Positions 48,537 through 61,345 of a DNA stretch of 64,000 nucleotides are shown here, one piece after another. Below the pieces are notes generated by a model. That model searched no databases and had not been told where the DNA came from. It saw only the letters and a program-made list of their open reading frames with translations. The position numbers and the translations under genes are program-made. Positions within the stretch are counted from its first letter, which is position 1, and every line of letters begins with the position of its first letter. The stretch spans positions 6,487,001-6,551,000 of the forward strand of contig NC_092578.1 in the NCBI RefSeq assembly GCF_037975245.1. The letters run 5' to 3'. The DNA is from Apostichopus japonicus. Lineage: Eukaryota > Echinodermata > Holothuroidea > Aspidochirotida > Stichopodidae.

Positions 48537-48690
48537 ATAGATATATATATATCGATATAGATATAGATATATAGGGCCCGGGTTCAAATACCGGTGGAGG
48601 CTGGAAGTTTTTTCATTGTTCTGGATTTTTCAACTCACTATGATATATATATATATATATTAAATATATATATATGTGTACATGTATATA
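48537..48690 (+). mobile_element. 5'-truncated tRNA-like SINE between (TA)n tracts
   Basis: 48574-48640 carries GGTTCAAATACC (B-box-like, 48581-48592), then GGAGGCTGGAAGTTTTTTCA and GGATTTTTCAACTCA, matching the 3' part of the element at 32.1 kb. TA tracts lie immediately on both sides (48537-48573 and 48643-48690). The 5' region of the longer copy is missing. Confidence 0.6.
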
Positions 48691-50760
48691 ATATATCTAA
48701 AATATCTGCAATGTTTAAAAAGGAGATGAATTTGGGAATGAGAAAATTGCTAGGGTTGGCCAGGTGGGTGAGGGATCAGGAAGAGGTACATTTCAACCAT
48801 ACTTTGGCATTTTTTTATGAGTATTATGAGCTGCAAGTATATAGCTTTGGTTTATTCAATACTCCATTGCATTTTGACAGTCTCCATGAATGCAGCTAAA
48901 TTATAACGGTCAGCACCGGACAAAAAGCTCCGAATTAAGTGTAGAAAATTGAGAAAGGTGGGAGGTACTAAGAATAGAAATCCTAACTTCCCCTTACCTT
49001 CCCCCACCCCTTTTACCCAAAATTATTGTTCTTATGATTAATCTACTGTTCTTATAAAACAAGATGCATTATGCAGCAAACTGTGGTGATTGATAATTTT
49101 GTGACGGCCTGCAAATGGCAGGAAAATGACCCAAGAAGTTCAATAATTGTATAATCTAGAATTAGTTGCAGTATAAGCTTTCTCATTCTTGGTATTCTTC
49201 ACTATTGAGTATATACACTATAGGTTCAATCCTTTGCTCCTAGTACTAACATTGATTTTCTGTTGAACCGTTATTTATTGGGACAAAGTGAGTCATTCAC
49301 CCCAGAGAGGGAAGGTATTAGAGATGACATGTAGTCTTTGACACACAGTCGTTTTATTCATTTTAGGTATATACCTCAGATTTTGATTTAACTTGGAGTG
49401 TTCTGCTTTCAGGTTTTTTCATTTCACTGCTCCTCAAATCACAATTTGTATGATTTATTCCGGGGAACATAAAGAAACAAAATGAAAATGTAATTAAAAA
49501 TTGAACCCTACAATATTAATGAATCCACACATTTTGAATGATATTAAAATGTTACAATTTTACATAAAAATGGATACAAGAAATGATTGATGGATGACCC
49601 ACCTCTTATAACGTAAATACTGAAAATGATTTTTTGAGAATATTGTAAATATAATGAAAATATTCAAAATCATTGGTTTGAAAATTATACTTTGGCACAA
49701 TTGGTGAAGATGTCATATTTTAAACAGCCCAAATTATGAATATTCCGTAGGGCCATTATGTTATTAACCCCGCTACTGCACCTTCTGCCGTTTGGTCTAC
49801 AATTTTGTTCAAAACAAAAATGCAATTTCATCAGACTACGAGTCACCCTTGTTTATATATATATATACCATCACCAAATGGTGGATAAAATTGCCTAAAA
49901 AGAATTCTTTTATCCTGAAGATTTGATCGCCCAGAGACCGCCCATTTCACAGCTAGTATGTAAAATAATGACCTACATTTTCATGAGATTCTTTCTTTGT
50001 ATACTAATCAGATAGCAATCAAAACTTTTCTTTTAATAAAACCAACTCCAAGACAACAAGGTCCAAAACTCTTGTGACTTGTGACTCAGTCACTTGAAAT
50101 GCCGAGAGAAACAGAAGCTTATATCTCTTTGCAGTACCTTACCGCTACAGCTTATCATTCACAGGGCATTTTCCTTGTGATTTGTGACAAAATGCTGATT
50201 TTTGATAGCTATTATTATCTTTCGTGGCCATTTCCATCATGACACAAAACGAACAGTATAATTCCCAGAACAATACGGTATTTATTTTCATAATTCAGAT
50301 TAAGGGTTTTACCTACTGTACAAGCTTGTTTTTGTTTTTTCCATTTTTCTAACCCAGCTATTTATAGAAACTGCAAAAAGCTGTAACTTTTTGAATACAA
50401 AACAGGGAGTTGTAAGATTTACTGATTCGAGGAACTGAGCATTTCAATAAGATGAAAGAATTCTTTGTGAACTAATTAACATAGGATGTGGCCTAATATT
50501 TGGGAGAGGAGGGGTTGGCTAATGATATGGAAATAGATATTCTTATGTCCCAATGGAGAAAGAGAGAGGGGGGGGGGAGGGAAAGGGGTGAGGTAGGGAA
50601 AACATGGTATCCTTGTGGTATATATGGTGAGGAGTGTGATGAGGATGGGAAGAAAAGGTTATTTGGCAGGTTTACGAGAGGGGAAGTGAATGAAACTATT
50701 GCCTAACATACAGGGGGAGAGGTGAGGAAAGAAAAAAAGAGGCATTCTTGAAAACACAGA
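48691..50760. other. Unannotated stretch
   Basis: Purine-rich from about 50490, giving a Gly/Glu/Arg-rich 68-codon ORF that I attribute to the purine bias. No element recognised. Confidence 0.5.
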
Positions 50761-50762
50761 GG

Positions 50763-50975
50763 TAGGAAGGGATATGGGAAATCGATATTACCTTAAGGTG
50801 GTATAAAACTGGGGAGTGGGGAGGGGTAGAAAAGGATATGGGAAATTGATATTACCTTAACTGGTAAAAACTGGGAAGTGGGGGAGGGGGGGGGTAGGAA
50901 GGGATATGGAAAATTTCCTTAAGTGGTATAAAACTTGGAAGTGAAGGGGCGGTAAGGAAAGGTACTGTAAACAGA
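50763..50975 (+). repeat. Purine-rich tandem repeat, about 65 bp, 3 copies
   Basis: Units contain GGGATATGGGAAAT, GATATTACCTTAA, GGTATAAAACT or GGTAAAAACT and GGGGAGTGGGGAGGGG-type blocks, starting near 50765, 50830 and 50900. They differ by small indels. Confidence 0.8.
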
Positions 50976-51294
50976 TATTCTCATGGCCTTGCATGGTGAG
51001 GTACAGAGGTGGAGAATGGAAAAGGGTATTCTTGAGGCCTTACAGTTATACATGGGGAAGGGATAACATGAGGAGTGATTAGAACATGGTACAACATTGT
51101 ACTGTAATATGGAGGAGACTCTGGAAACTTCATGAAGATAGAAATTACATATGACCAAACAAGGAAGAAGGGGTTGGGGAGGAAAGGAAGAAAAAAAAAG
51201 CTATTTGGCTTTGTGTTTCCTAATATCGCCTTTCATATCGGTAAAGCTCACAAACACTGCAAGGAAGACTTCAAATTGTATTTTTTATTTTTTT

Positions 51295-51296
<2 letters not shown>

Positions 51297-51353
<57 letters not shown>

Positions 51354-51354
51354 T
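51297..51354. repeat. (ATTT)n microsatellite
   Basis: About 14 copies of the tetranucleotide TTTA/ATTT. ORFs through it read Phe-Ile-Tyr-Leu repeats. Confidence 0.95.
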
Positions 51355-51359
51355 TATGT

Positions 51360-53640
51360 TTTTTATTGTAGTACTGCTGAATTCAACTAATCAGTAACCT
51401 TTTAATTACACTAATGTGGTTTTCATACTTTGCCTTGACCTATATTAATCTTAAATTGATCTTCAATGAAAATGACAAAAATTGTGTACTCAATAAAGTT
51501 CATCCAATCATAACTTTATATTATGTTAATATATCATGTTTACACTTTCTTTTTTTTAACCCTAAAGGACAAGTGCTCTGGTTCCCAATCCCCTTTTTCT
51601 CTTTCCTTTTTATCCTTTCCTTCCCATCACAACATTCTCCCTCCACTCTAACCCTTCCCCCCCCCCCTTCTCCCTTTCCTCTCCACACTAACATAACACA
51701 CATTCTTAACAACGCAAGAGCCATCTTTTCAAAAGAATATTCGGAAACATCAATTTTATATCAACTTTATCAAGACAGCCAGCTGTAAGATAATGAGGGC
51801 AGTATGTCACTTTACAAATCTACTCGAAAAGAATAGTAGCATATATTGGTTTCAGCAAACAGTCCTGGATTCAACTATATATATATATATATATGTACAC
51901 TGTAGCATACAAATCCCACTACAGAGCTTTTTCCCTGGTGAGTTGATTCAAAGAGCCTTTGGCATTTCGAAACCTGAGAACCTCGATACTTTTACTTTTA
52001 CAACTGTAGTCCTTTGATCCTGAAAGAATGTTCATGTTTAGCACTCATTCAAGGGACAGATGGAGTACTGTACTTTTGCAAACAGAATTTACTGGCAGTA
52101 ACATCACTAGTCACACCAACCAATGGGAAAAAAACGAGTCGGAAAAAAGCACACCCTACAGGCAGAAAAACATCAGATTAACCTTGGCAATGAAAGTTTT
52201 GTGGGGATATTTTTTCAACCTGAAACCGATCCATGTTTCACTAGAAGGCAACTGCCTAATTCCTGTAACAACAATTCCCGATGCCTGTAACTAAATCTTG
52301 AGAACAGAGGCTCCTCTTGTTAAGTAACAGATTGTGAATATGAATGAGACCATATTTAGTACGCCTACAGTAGTTTTACCCCAATTTTTTTTTAACTTTC
52401 TGTTGTCATCGATCACACAATTTTACATATTTTTGAATTTCTCCCTCCCGGGCCCCCACCCCCCTACAGAAACCATTAATGTGATGTTCTCATGTTAATC
52501 TGGTTAACGTACACTGTGTGAAAGATCACAAAGTAAAAAGTTTTGCCCTGAAGGACTGCAGCGCTGGCATTGTTTACTTTGGCAAGAGGCCTTTATGATC
52601 AGAATGCCATTTAAAAAACATTTGAACTTGAAAAAGCCAGTATGGAGTTAAGAAATGCTTAGGAGGTCTTGCTGTGTTTTTAATCTAGCATCACAACATT
52701 CTCGGCTGGTTGTCTGCTGACAAAGATGCCCACAAACCAAGACACAAGAGCATGAAATGTGTCCAAAAAAATATATATACTTTTAAGTAAAAGAAAATGG
52801 CCCACACATTTTACACAAGCTTATAGTCATAATAAAGTCAAACTGTTTCATATATTCCTGGGTTGGAATCGTTTGGAAATTATGTTTTGATCAAGCTGCA
52901 AGAATAAAAACAGGGGGAAACCTCACCAGGGGCCATATATGGGTCCATATGTGGGCCATCATTAATACATAAAATCAAACTACAGTATGAAATGTTTCCC
53001 GAAAGGTAATGAGGGCGGTATTGATGATGCATAGACTCCCGCAAATCCGCGATCCCCCTCACAAGATTGCAAGGTCTGTAAGAGTGACTTCATTGGTTTT
53101 CCCTATTTTCGGGAAATCAACCTTGACACTGCAAAATTGTGGCAGTATATATTACGAGTCATTAAAATAAATGTTGGCATACACATTAAATGGCTTTTTC
53201 TCGTTAGGGGAAGGAAAAAAGAGAGTACAAAGAATGGGGCATAAATTAACGATGATTTAGAAACCTAACCCAGGGAAACAAGAAATTCCATGGTATTAGA
53301 TTAGGGAGGATTAAACTGTAGAACCCTAGCCCTTATTGCAGGATCTGATTGATTAAAAGAAACTAAAACAGTAAACTACACGTTCAAATTCCCTTGATAA
53401 TGAAATGGTGTAGTCCTAATGTTTGGGCAGTCCGCTGAAGGTGTGTTATATCTTTTGTTACCTTAGTACCAGCAGACCAGAGCTAACTGTGAAGTGAAAC
53501 TACAATAATAGGAGCTAAAGTCAGGTTTTGTTTTTAGCATTATTGTCCTTCAATGGGTCACAGAAGAGATGCTGGTATTTGAAAGAAGTAGGTCAAGAGG
53601 TTATACACAACAACAACAAACCACCAGAACCACTGCCGAT
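51360..53640. other. Unannotated stretch
   Basis: Pyrimidine-rich patch at 51575-51690 with a C-run near 51657, and a short TA tract near 51877. Possible minus-strand splice signals near 53460-53490 enclose only 25 nt and are not called. Confidence 0.5.
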
Positions 53641-53645
53641 GATGA

Positions 53646-53935
53646 GAGCGTTGTGGTCAAGTGGTTAAGGCAGTGGACTGGTGATCTAAGGTTTGCACGT
53701 TAGAGTCCTGACCAGATCATTACGTTGTGTCCTTGGGCAAGGCACTTTAATCTGTATTGCATCTCATCATCCAGGTGTTTAAATGGGGACTTTTGAGGTA
53801 ACTTGTAAATATAGCTGTGTGTACCGGTTTGTGGCTGCACCCTATGGGAAGTCCCCCAGGAGGGATTGTTGGAATTGGGCAAACTTTGATGTGTGTGGGT
53901 GTGACAAGTTACCAATGACCATGGGTTAAGTTGTA
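53646..53935 (+). mobile_element. tRNA-derived SINE, copy B
   Basis: About 290 bp, same family as 35.5 kb. A-box TGGTCAAGTGG at 53654-53664. The B-box has decayed (CGTTAGAGTCC, 53698-53708). The CCTTGGGCAAGGCACTT box and the body (CGGTTTGTGGCTGCACC, GTGACAAGTTACCAATGAC) are kept. The degenerate B-box makes it unlikely to be transcribed by Pol III. The minus-strand 104-codon ORF is a translation of the SINE. Confidence 0.9.
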
Positions 53936-56900
53936 AAGAAGTGTGACAGGGCCTTGGCCTCGTACAAAACTTGAAACCTTCAACTATGAAATGTCTTTTG
54001 CATAATACCCCCAAATCATACTAGCATGATAAAAAAAAAATTACAAAATTCTCAAACTTTTTGTTGTTCAGCACTTCCCACAATATTTTGCTAACAGTTC
54101 TGACCGTATTATACTATTTAAATCGGATGTGGAAGTTTTGATTGTGCTCAGTTGTGCAATGTTTGTCAACTTCGCAACATGAGTGACCATTTTGTTTTTC
54201 AATTTTTACTTCATACTGATTAAACTTTTCAAACCGGAATGAATCTTATCGCACCATACTCCACAGGGTCGGCAGAATAGGACCGAATCCGACGAACTGG
54301 AACAAACTTTTTAGGGGGACAATTTGAAAACGTTTTGATACAACTGCATGGTTTACCTGGGTATTCATTTTGTGGTATGGCCACCTCTCTTTTTTTCTTG
54401 TGACTTCCTTGCAAAATATTACCAACATCCCTCCCTTACTGCCTCCGAGAAGGAATAACAAATGCAATGATTGCAATCCAACTTTTTTAACAACCCATGC
54501 CATTGTACTAGACACTGAAAATTTGGCTGTGAAACACTAAATTATAGCAACAAATACAAGTTCTTCTGCCTATAGTAACATATCATTTTTATTAAATTTA
54601 TATTTAGGATGATTGACATTAGGATGTTTAACAAAATTTTCCAGATGACCATGCCACCAGACCCCACCCCCCGCCTCACCCCCCAGGTATGCTCAAGCCC
54701 TCCAGTGTCACAAGCCATTCACGGTGACCTCTCAAACGAGAAGTCCCAGGGGAACCCTGAACTCATATTACAATAAATACTGTAACACTTTCAATTTAAC
54801 TTTCCAACAGTATAGCTGCTAAAACTACTATTAGACTAAAACAAAGACTAATTTCTCCCATTTCCCCTTCCCCTTCCCCTTCCTTCCCCTTCCCTAATTT
54901 TCCTATCAGCTTGCATCTTCTTCATACCTTTCAATGACATGCAGTTAACTAAACTGGCAAGTTTGTTATAACGTTAAATCTCCTAATCCCTGACAAATGT
55001 AGGTTACAGCAAGCTAAAACTCAGCATTTGACAGCTCAGCTTCAGTTCTCCATCAAACTTTCCCAGGAATTTTGATGTTAATGACAGAAGGGAGACTTAA
55101 GTATCAAATTTCACACTCTCCTTGAAAGATGGCAGCCACAATCTGACAGTCCTATGGGATGCCATATCTGTCATCGTAAGTGTTTCCCCTAAAAAGTTCC
55201 TTTTGGAACACAGAGAGTTAATATTACCTCTAAATTACATAATTTGAAAAGTGTGAAAGATTAGCTGTGAACTGACATTCATTTTTAGTCTCTCATAGCT
55301 TGGGTGAAAGTTCAATCCTCCAAAAAGGGCTCCAAAGGTTAGGCTCATAACCTACTGTATTATAACTTGGTAGAGTATTCAAAGGTATATATATATATAC
55401 TGAAGTGTCTATATATTCACAAACTATTCACAGACATTCAGAAATGTCTTGGTGACTGAGGGAGGTGGTGGGGATGGGTTGGGGGTGAGGGGAGAAGGAT
55501 TTGGTGACAGTAATATGCATTGTTTGAGTTTGATCAATGCTCAGTGACTATACTCTTGGACATTTAATATATCTGCAGTAATATTATTTAAGACCCCATT
55601 GAAGCAGGATCAGTCAGTCCAATGTTCAGTGCATGTGTTCTACGTGCTGCCTATATGGTGACACATACTCATGTAGTGTGCATCCATGGAACATGAATTA
55701 CGGCCTGATCTGGACCCCACATAAAGGCCCTGGTTTGGAAGCTCCTGATATTTAGGTCATTTGTGAATCAATTCTCTGGCCAAACGTATGCAAACATAAT
55801 TTACATCTCTTGTCATATATACTTGTTAAAGGCCTGTTTGGATATCACTGCGCTGATTGCTATTATGAAGACAATACAACGTAGTTTATTAAGATTTCGG
55901 GGGCCTGGTACAAAGGAGCTCGATCTTACAACACCCGTAGCTCAAATACTGAAGAATATTTAAAGTCGACATTTCCCATTCACTGCTTTCATATGATTAA
56001 TATCTTTATCTATGTGCAAAGTGTCATGAAATTAACTAAGTTTTGTGAATCAAATGGAATAATTAATTTAACATAATTGTAATAAAAAATTTCACTTTGC
56101 TGAAAATAATCCATGATGCATTGGAGTCTTAACTTGTTTGCTCAATTGCAATCTTGCTTTTGAGTGACATTTTGCTTGAGGTTTTGTAGTTGGGTGATGT
56201 CAGTGCTATCAAAATATTAAAAAAAAAACGTTTTTGTCAGATTAATATACGACAATAAAATTCTGCTTCAAGTGATCCTTCCTGGCTTTAACGACACAGT
56301 TAACTCAGCTAAAATAAAGACAAAGACTATATCTAATATTATATTCCTCGCCATAAACCAATAATATAAAGCATTTTCTAAATTTGATGGCAGCGACTAG
56401 CCCTCACCCCTTCCCCCCCCCTTCCTGCTTACGACATTTCCATGAATTTCATCATTGCTATAAAGGCTATAGACAAAGTAGAATACGTGTTTGCAATATG
56501 TGAAGAAATGAGAAAGATTATCTTTCCAAAACAATGAAACAAGATACAACTGGCTCATCTGCTGGATTGAAAACGGAGGAAGTGGGGAAAGATTGTAAAC
56601 TAGTTAGGACCTAATTTATTTCGGCGAGACATTACCGCTAACAACGTCGTTATGACTTTAGAGCCTTCGAGCGTCCAATCAGATGGGAATTACAGGCTAA
56701 CCAAAATCCAGAGTAAAATGTTAGCCAGTAGTATAGCTAGCTGTATGATGCAGTCAACACACGAGAAAAAATGTTTCCCAAATTTCAACAGATTTGATGA
56801 TAGTTTTTTTGGATACTCTGGTAAATTATAAAGTGGGACGTATACCGTAAAGAGGCATACAATTAACTCTTATGACAGAAATTATGCTAGACCACAACAG

Positions 56901-57850
56901 CATCATATAAAAAAATATTAAAATATACAATAATGGAGACACTAATCAGCAAGCAATCTTCATCAAATTTAATGGTTTGTCTAAATTGATGAGAGACTAG
57001 AGTTACGTAAGGACTTTCCCATCATCTACCCAACCTACTGAATTGGTAAATGTTTCAGCACTATGCCTCCTTATTCCACTCTTCCATAAGCTATTCTTCT
57101 TCCAAGTCGTAGGAACCTCTCATTGACACACATGGTCTTCACAGAATTTTACAATCTGGGAACATCCATTTGGTTTTCTACGTGGGTCGTCATCTCTAAT
57201 TGGATCAGGGGATGTTCTCTCTGATCTTCAGTATAAACGTATATATACTCGCATAAATATAGTAAGAACAAGCTAATACAAACACATTAATCATGCTCTA
57301 TCATAAACCAGCAAATTTATTGTTGATAAGAAAAACCAATCGGTCATTTCAAGACAAATCGGGAAGGAAACACTCGACATAAAATCCCTACTCTACATCC
57401 CTTCCCACTTGAAAAACTTTTCAGGTTTGGCTGTTGGGATTTCTTCTTTTTTTATTTTGTTGGTTATAATCAAAGAAGCCTGGATGCTGCATTTGCAATT
57501 GTAACGTTTGACTTGTAAAGACCTGTGAACAAAGTATTATTGCTGGTTGAGTGTCAAATTACACATATTTAAAACCCTGCCAACTGCAGTTTTATTGATA
57601 ATATTCAGAGTTTTATTGGGGCAGTAGTTGCTGTTACAATATTAATGCCTGGCATGATGATGAAATTGGTTAAGATAACAGGTGTTTTGAACTTGAGTGT
57701 ATGTGCGAGTGCGTGTGTGCACCCACCATTTATGATTTGCTTTTAATTACAATATATGCAGTTTTTACTTCATTAGAATATATGAATTGAAGTTGAAAGT
57801 TTTGAATTGATTTTGTCACAATCTGCATATGGTGATATTATACTTGACCT
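53936..57850. other. AT-rich stretch without recognised gene
   Basis: Short CCCCTTCC copies lie near 54865-54895 and a TA tract near 55387. No exon or transposon supported. A plus-strand 66-codon ORF at 55763-55963 lacks motifs. Confidence 0.5.
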
Positions 57851-57854
57851 TTAA

Positions 57855-57936
57855 AGGCATTGAAGACTCGCCCCAAACCGCGTGCCGCTCGTGCTCCAAA
57901 AAAGTTAACTTTCCGTTGCTTGCAAGTGAAGTTTTC
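57855..57936 (-). mobile_element. TTAA-flanked MITE, copy 5, end fragment
   Basis: An 82-bp fragment in reverse orientation. TTAA (57851-57854) then AGGCATTGAAGACTCG and the conserved GCCCCAAACCGCG, through GTTGCTTGCAAGTGAAG, after which similarity to the other copies stops. The remainder, including the other TIR, is missing. The ORF at 57829-58020 is a translation of this fragment plus flank. Confidence 0.88.
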
Positions 57937-58919
57937 AATGTCACATGCATGTCACATGAATGTCATCATACATGTTTCATGAAAGGTTGGTTGCTTTTCA
58001 AAACAATTACCCAATATTAGCCTACACCTAAATCATCATGTACACTACCATATAGGAGGTATATAACCTATCATACGCCATATAAGCTTATCTATTGCAT
58101 GTATGCAAACTGGCTGAAATTGTCCTCATTTACTGAGCACCGTGTCTATACCAAGTTCAGGTAAATGTGACTTTTTCTGGGAGAATAGAAACAAAAAATC
58201 ATCAAATTCCAAAGAAACATATATACTCAAAATGTAATTCAAGGTTTAAGCTATGTTAGAGTAACAAATACTGATTCAAATTTATAACAAATCCAGAACC
58301 TATAACCACATTACATTCACTTCTTCTCATCTGTTGAAATATTGAGAGGCCCAGCTAGGTTTGAGAGGAATTACGCTCTAAAAAGCTTCCTGCAAAAGCA
58401 ATCAACATAGCAGCAATAGACTTTGCCATAATGTGTACAGCTTTGGGACCGCTTGATGGGAAAATTGTCCGTTCAATTGTTATGGATTCCCTTTCAAGTG
58501 AGCAATGGAATGGGGAGATGGATTTTATGGATGGGGTATCGATCCTAATCGAGAGGTTGTGGACACTGAAGGCGAACGATTAGGGGGGTTGGGGGGGTAT
58601 AACATTGAAGAGTGGAAACTGATAAGAGGCCTTGGTATAGGTTTATTTGTTCAAGACATCAATTGGTGGATATAATCTCCGATGGCAATGAACCTGCAGT
58701 ATAAAGTTACTTGAGTACAGCAAATCAGCTACACATCTTGGCGACTGACAATTCAAAGATACTCATGTATGCTATAGTTTACAAAGCATGCTGGGATCAT
58801 GAACGGGACTCAGTGAAATGATGTGGAGATTTTAACCCATTGTCTTCTAATCCTTTTCATTTATCACATACATTTAACTTTTATGGTACTTAATTCCATT
58901 TACAAACTTTCTACCAGGT
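57937..58919. other. Unannotated stretch
   Basis: Nothing supportable. A G-run lies near 58582-58595. Confidence 0.5.
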
Positions 58920-59073
58920 GTTTGTGTATGTATTGTATGTATGTATTGTATGTATGTATTGTATGTATGTATTGTATGTATGTATTGTATGTATGTATTG
59001 TTTGTATTGTATGTATTGTATGTATTGTATGTATGTATTGTATGTATGTATTGTATGTATGTATTGTATGTAT
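58920..59073 (+). repeat. 13-bp minisatellite GTATGTATTGTAT
   Basis: About 11 copies of a 13-bp unit made of TGTAT/TATG, with shortened units in the middle (58997-59027). The ORFs are artefacts (Cys/Met/Tyr or Thr/Ile/His repeats). Confidence 0.93.
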
Positions 59074-60835
59074 ATTAGATCCTCCTAGATCCTTTGTCAC
59101 CTTGTTAATTTCCTTATCCTCTCACCTTTGACAGACCTCCCTAATTAATATCTCTACATGTCTGAATGGACTACCAACAACATGTTTAAGTCATAATGTG
59201 TCAAAATAATTCATAATAATGTCATAAATTCATAATAGAGTCATACTATTTGTGTCATACTGTGTCATACTAAGTCATAATTTGTCAAAATATCCAGACA
59301 AAACTGATCTTCTTCCTTTCAAATTATTCCCTGCCCAGCTTTCTTACTGTTCTCTACCCCTACCCCTTCTTGTCTCAACTGGATTGTTTCCACCTTGGCA
59401 GGGTTCTTTCCTTCTTGACTGGGTCTTCCACCCAACCAGTAGCCTCACCAAGAGGGGCAAGAGGATAGGGGCACTTACGCCCCAGAAATGATAGGTGCCA
59501 GCAACTTGCCATGTTCAAAGAAACAAACAAAACAAAAACACTACTTCCAAAAATTCTGCTGAATGATTCTGAAATTTCTGGAAATGATGAAACTGCGAAG
59601 CTTAATCTTTCTCCCCCCCCCCCCGGGTCTCTTGACCCCCACCTGGGACTCTACAGCCTTCAGCATCATAATTGCCTGCATTCTGTGCCCCTTCTAACTG
59701 TTGCTCTCATTTTGCTGTGCCCCTACACTTCCTTAATGTCTACACCCTACCCCCCCCCCCTTATGTCAGCCCTTCATTGCATTTGTGTGTAATGACTAAT
59801 CACTGCAGTAAATAACATCATTAATTCTACCCACAAATCTAGGTTCAATGACTGAGCATACAAAATCAGCCATGAATAAAGGTATGTGTACATTTCCATG
59901 GTGATAAACTGAACACAGCTACACACAAATGCAATATAATAAAATCAATATTAATAGCTTCAAATATGATCTGTTAAAGCTCCCCTGACCAGTGGTCTGA
60001 ATTAAAAAAAAAAAAATTCTGGCAATGGACAAAATTTGAAAGACCGGAGCGATCTATCTATAATAGCTCTCTCTCATACAAATAATGGTGCTGGGGCTCC
60101 TGTAATCTGTACAACTTGTGAAACCAGCATACATATACCCTGACCACCCTGTCAATTTTACAAAAAGGAATTGTTAGCTCAAATATGCCACCTATTTATG
60201 CCCCTGGAATTCTTTCTTATGACTTTCTGTAAACCCGGCCACATTCCAACATCTCTTGGAAACTCAGGCATGCATAACAAGCTTTTTTTTCTTTTTTCTT
60301 TCTTTATTCTTTTTCTTTTTTTGTCTTGGTTTGTAGCTGACAGAGCACTACACATTCAATACACAGTTTATGCATTTAGGACAAACCAAACCAGTTTGCA
60401 GTGATTTTGTAAACCTTATTATTATGATGATTGTCAGCTGAGCCATTGCAGGCTTTCCCAGGTCAATCTCCCCCCCCCCCCCCTTGTTCTTTTCTTTCTT
60501 TATGCAATAATAAGAGACCTGGTAGCATTCCATTCTGGTACTTAAGCATGTAGTCAACTCACCTTGCAAGCTGTTAAACACTATCACTGGTGATAAATCT
60601 TGTCTATATGCATAGCTTTCAAACTTCTACCTGTATGGAAGCTGACCTCTTTAGCTTATATATAATCTTTTCCCTCTTAACAGTGGAATAGAAATACTGA
60701 AATTGTTTTAAAGTGACAGAAAAATGGTGATATTTGGCCCGGTGCTGAAAGTTGTGGAACCAAACTCCTATAACTTCACACACTGACTCTATAGTGTTTT
60801 TCTTGCAGTACCCTTATAAGATAATTAAGCCAGAA
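59074..60835. other. Unannotated stretch
   Basis: 59180-59290 has several TGTCATA(C/A)T copies. 59330-59500 is C/T-rich with modest ORFs on both strands. Two possible splice-bounded segments (59841-59880 plus; donor at 60563 minus) are too weak to call. C-runs lie near 59615, 59750 and 60470. Confidence 0.5.
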
Positions 60836-60839
60836 GCAC

Positions 60840-61345
60840 TCTTTGAACATCTCGTCTCCCCAAATTCGGTTCATGATCTTGTCACCTTCCCTCAGCTCAT
60901 TCATCTATCTCTTACACCTTGTACCTCCTAGCTACCTTCTACATTGTATTTCATACCCCTCCCTACCCCCCTACCTACTACCCCTTCTCCAGGACACCTC
61001 TCTTCCATATTCTCTATCTCCCCTTTGTCATTTTGCCTTCTATAACCTTCTGCTTGACTCTCATTCTTTTATTCTCATCTCCGTTTTCTCTTCCGTTGAC
61101 CCTGTTTTTGCCTCTTCTCCTCCCTCTTCATACCATCCCCTTCCTTTCTTCTATTGTTCTCTCATTTAATTCCCTCGTCCCATTTTCCTTACCCTCTCCT
61201 ACCCTCATTTTACCTTCCTTTTCCCTTCTTACCTATCCCCATCTCTCTCACTCTCTCCAGCTTTCTCATCTTTTACCATTTGTTACCTTGTATCCTTAAA
61301 TACAACCTTCCTTTCACCCTTCCCTAACCCCCTTCCCTTTTTCTG
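60840..61345 (+). repeat. Polypyrimidine tract of about 500 bp
   Basis: The plus strand is overwhelmingly C and T over about 500 bp, with no fixed period, so it is strand-asymmetric rather than a simple repeat. The two overlapping ORFs (108 and 126 codons) are Leu/Ser/Pro-rich because of this bias. Such tracts can form triplex DNA or bind PTB-type proteins in RNA, which is general knowledge and not shown here. Confidence 0.75.

Noticed and set aside
50500-50706. 68-codon Gly/Glu/Arg-rich ORF
   Set aside because: Purine-rich DNA next to a purine tandem repeat explains the composition.
59350-59515. Opposed ORFs in C/T-rich DNA (45 codons minus, 79 codons plus)
   Set aside because: Both strands are equally open and neither shows splice or start support, so no strand can be preferred.
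60564-60660. Minus-strand donor CAAG-GTGAGT with possible exon upstream
   Set aside because: No frame joins a credible acceptor to this donor without a stop.
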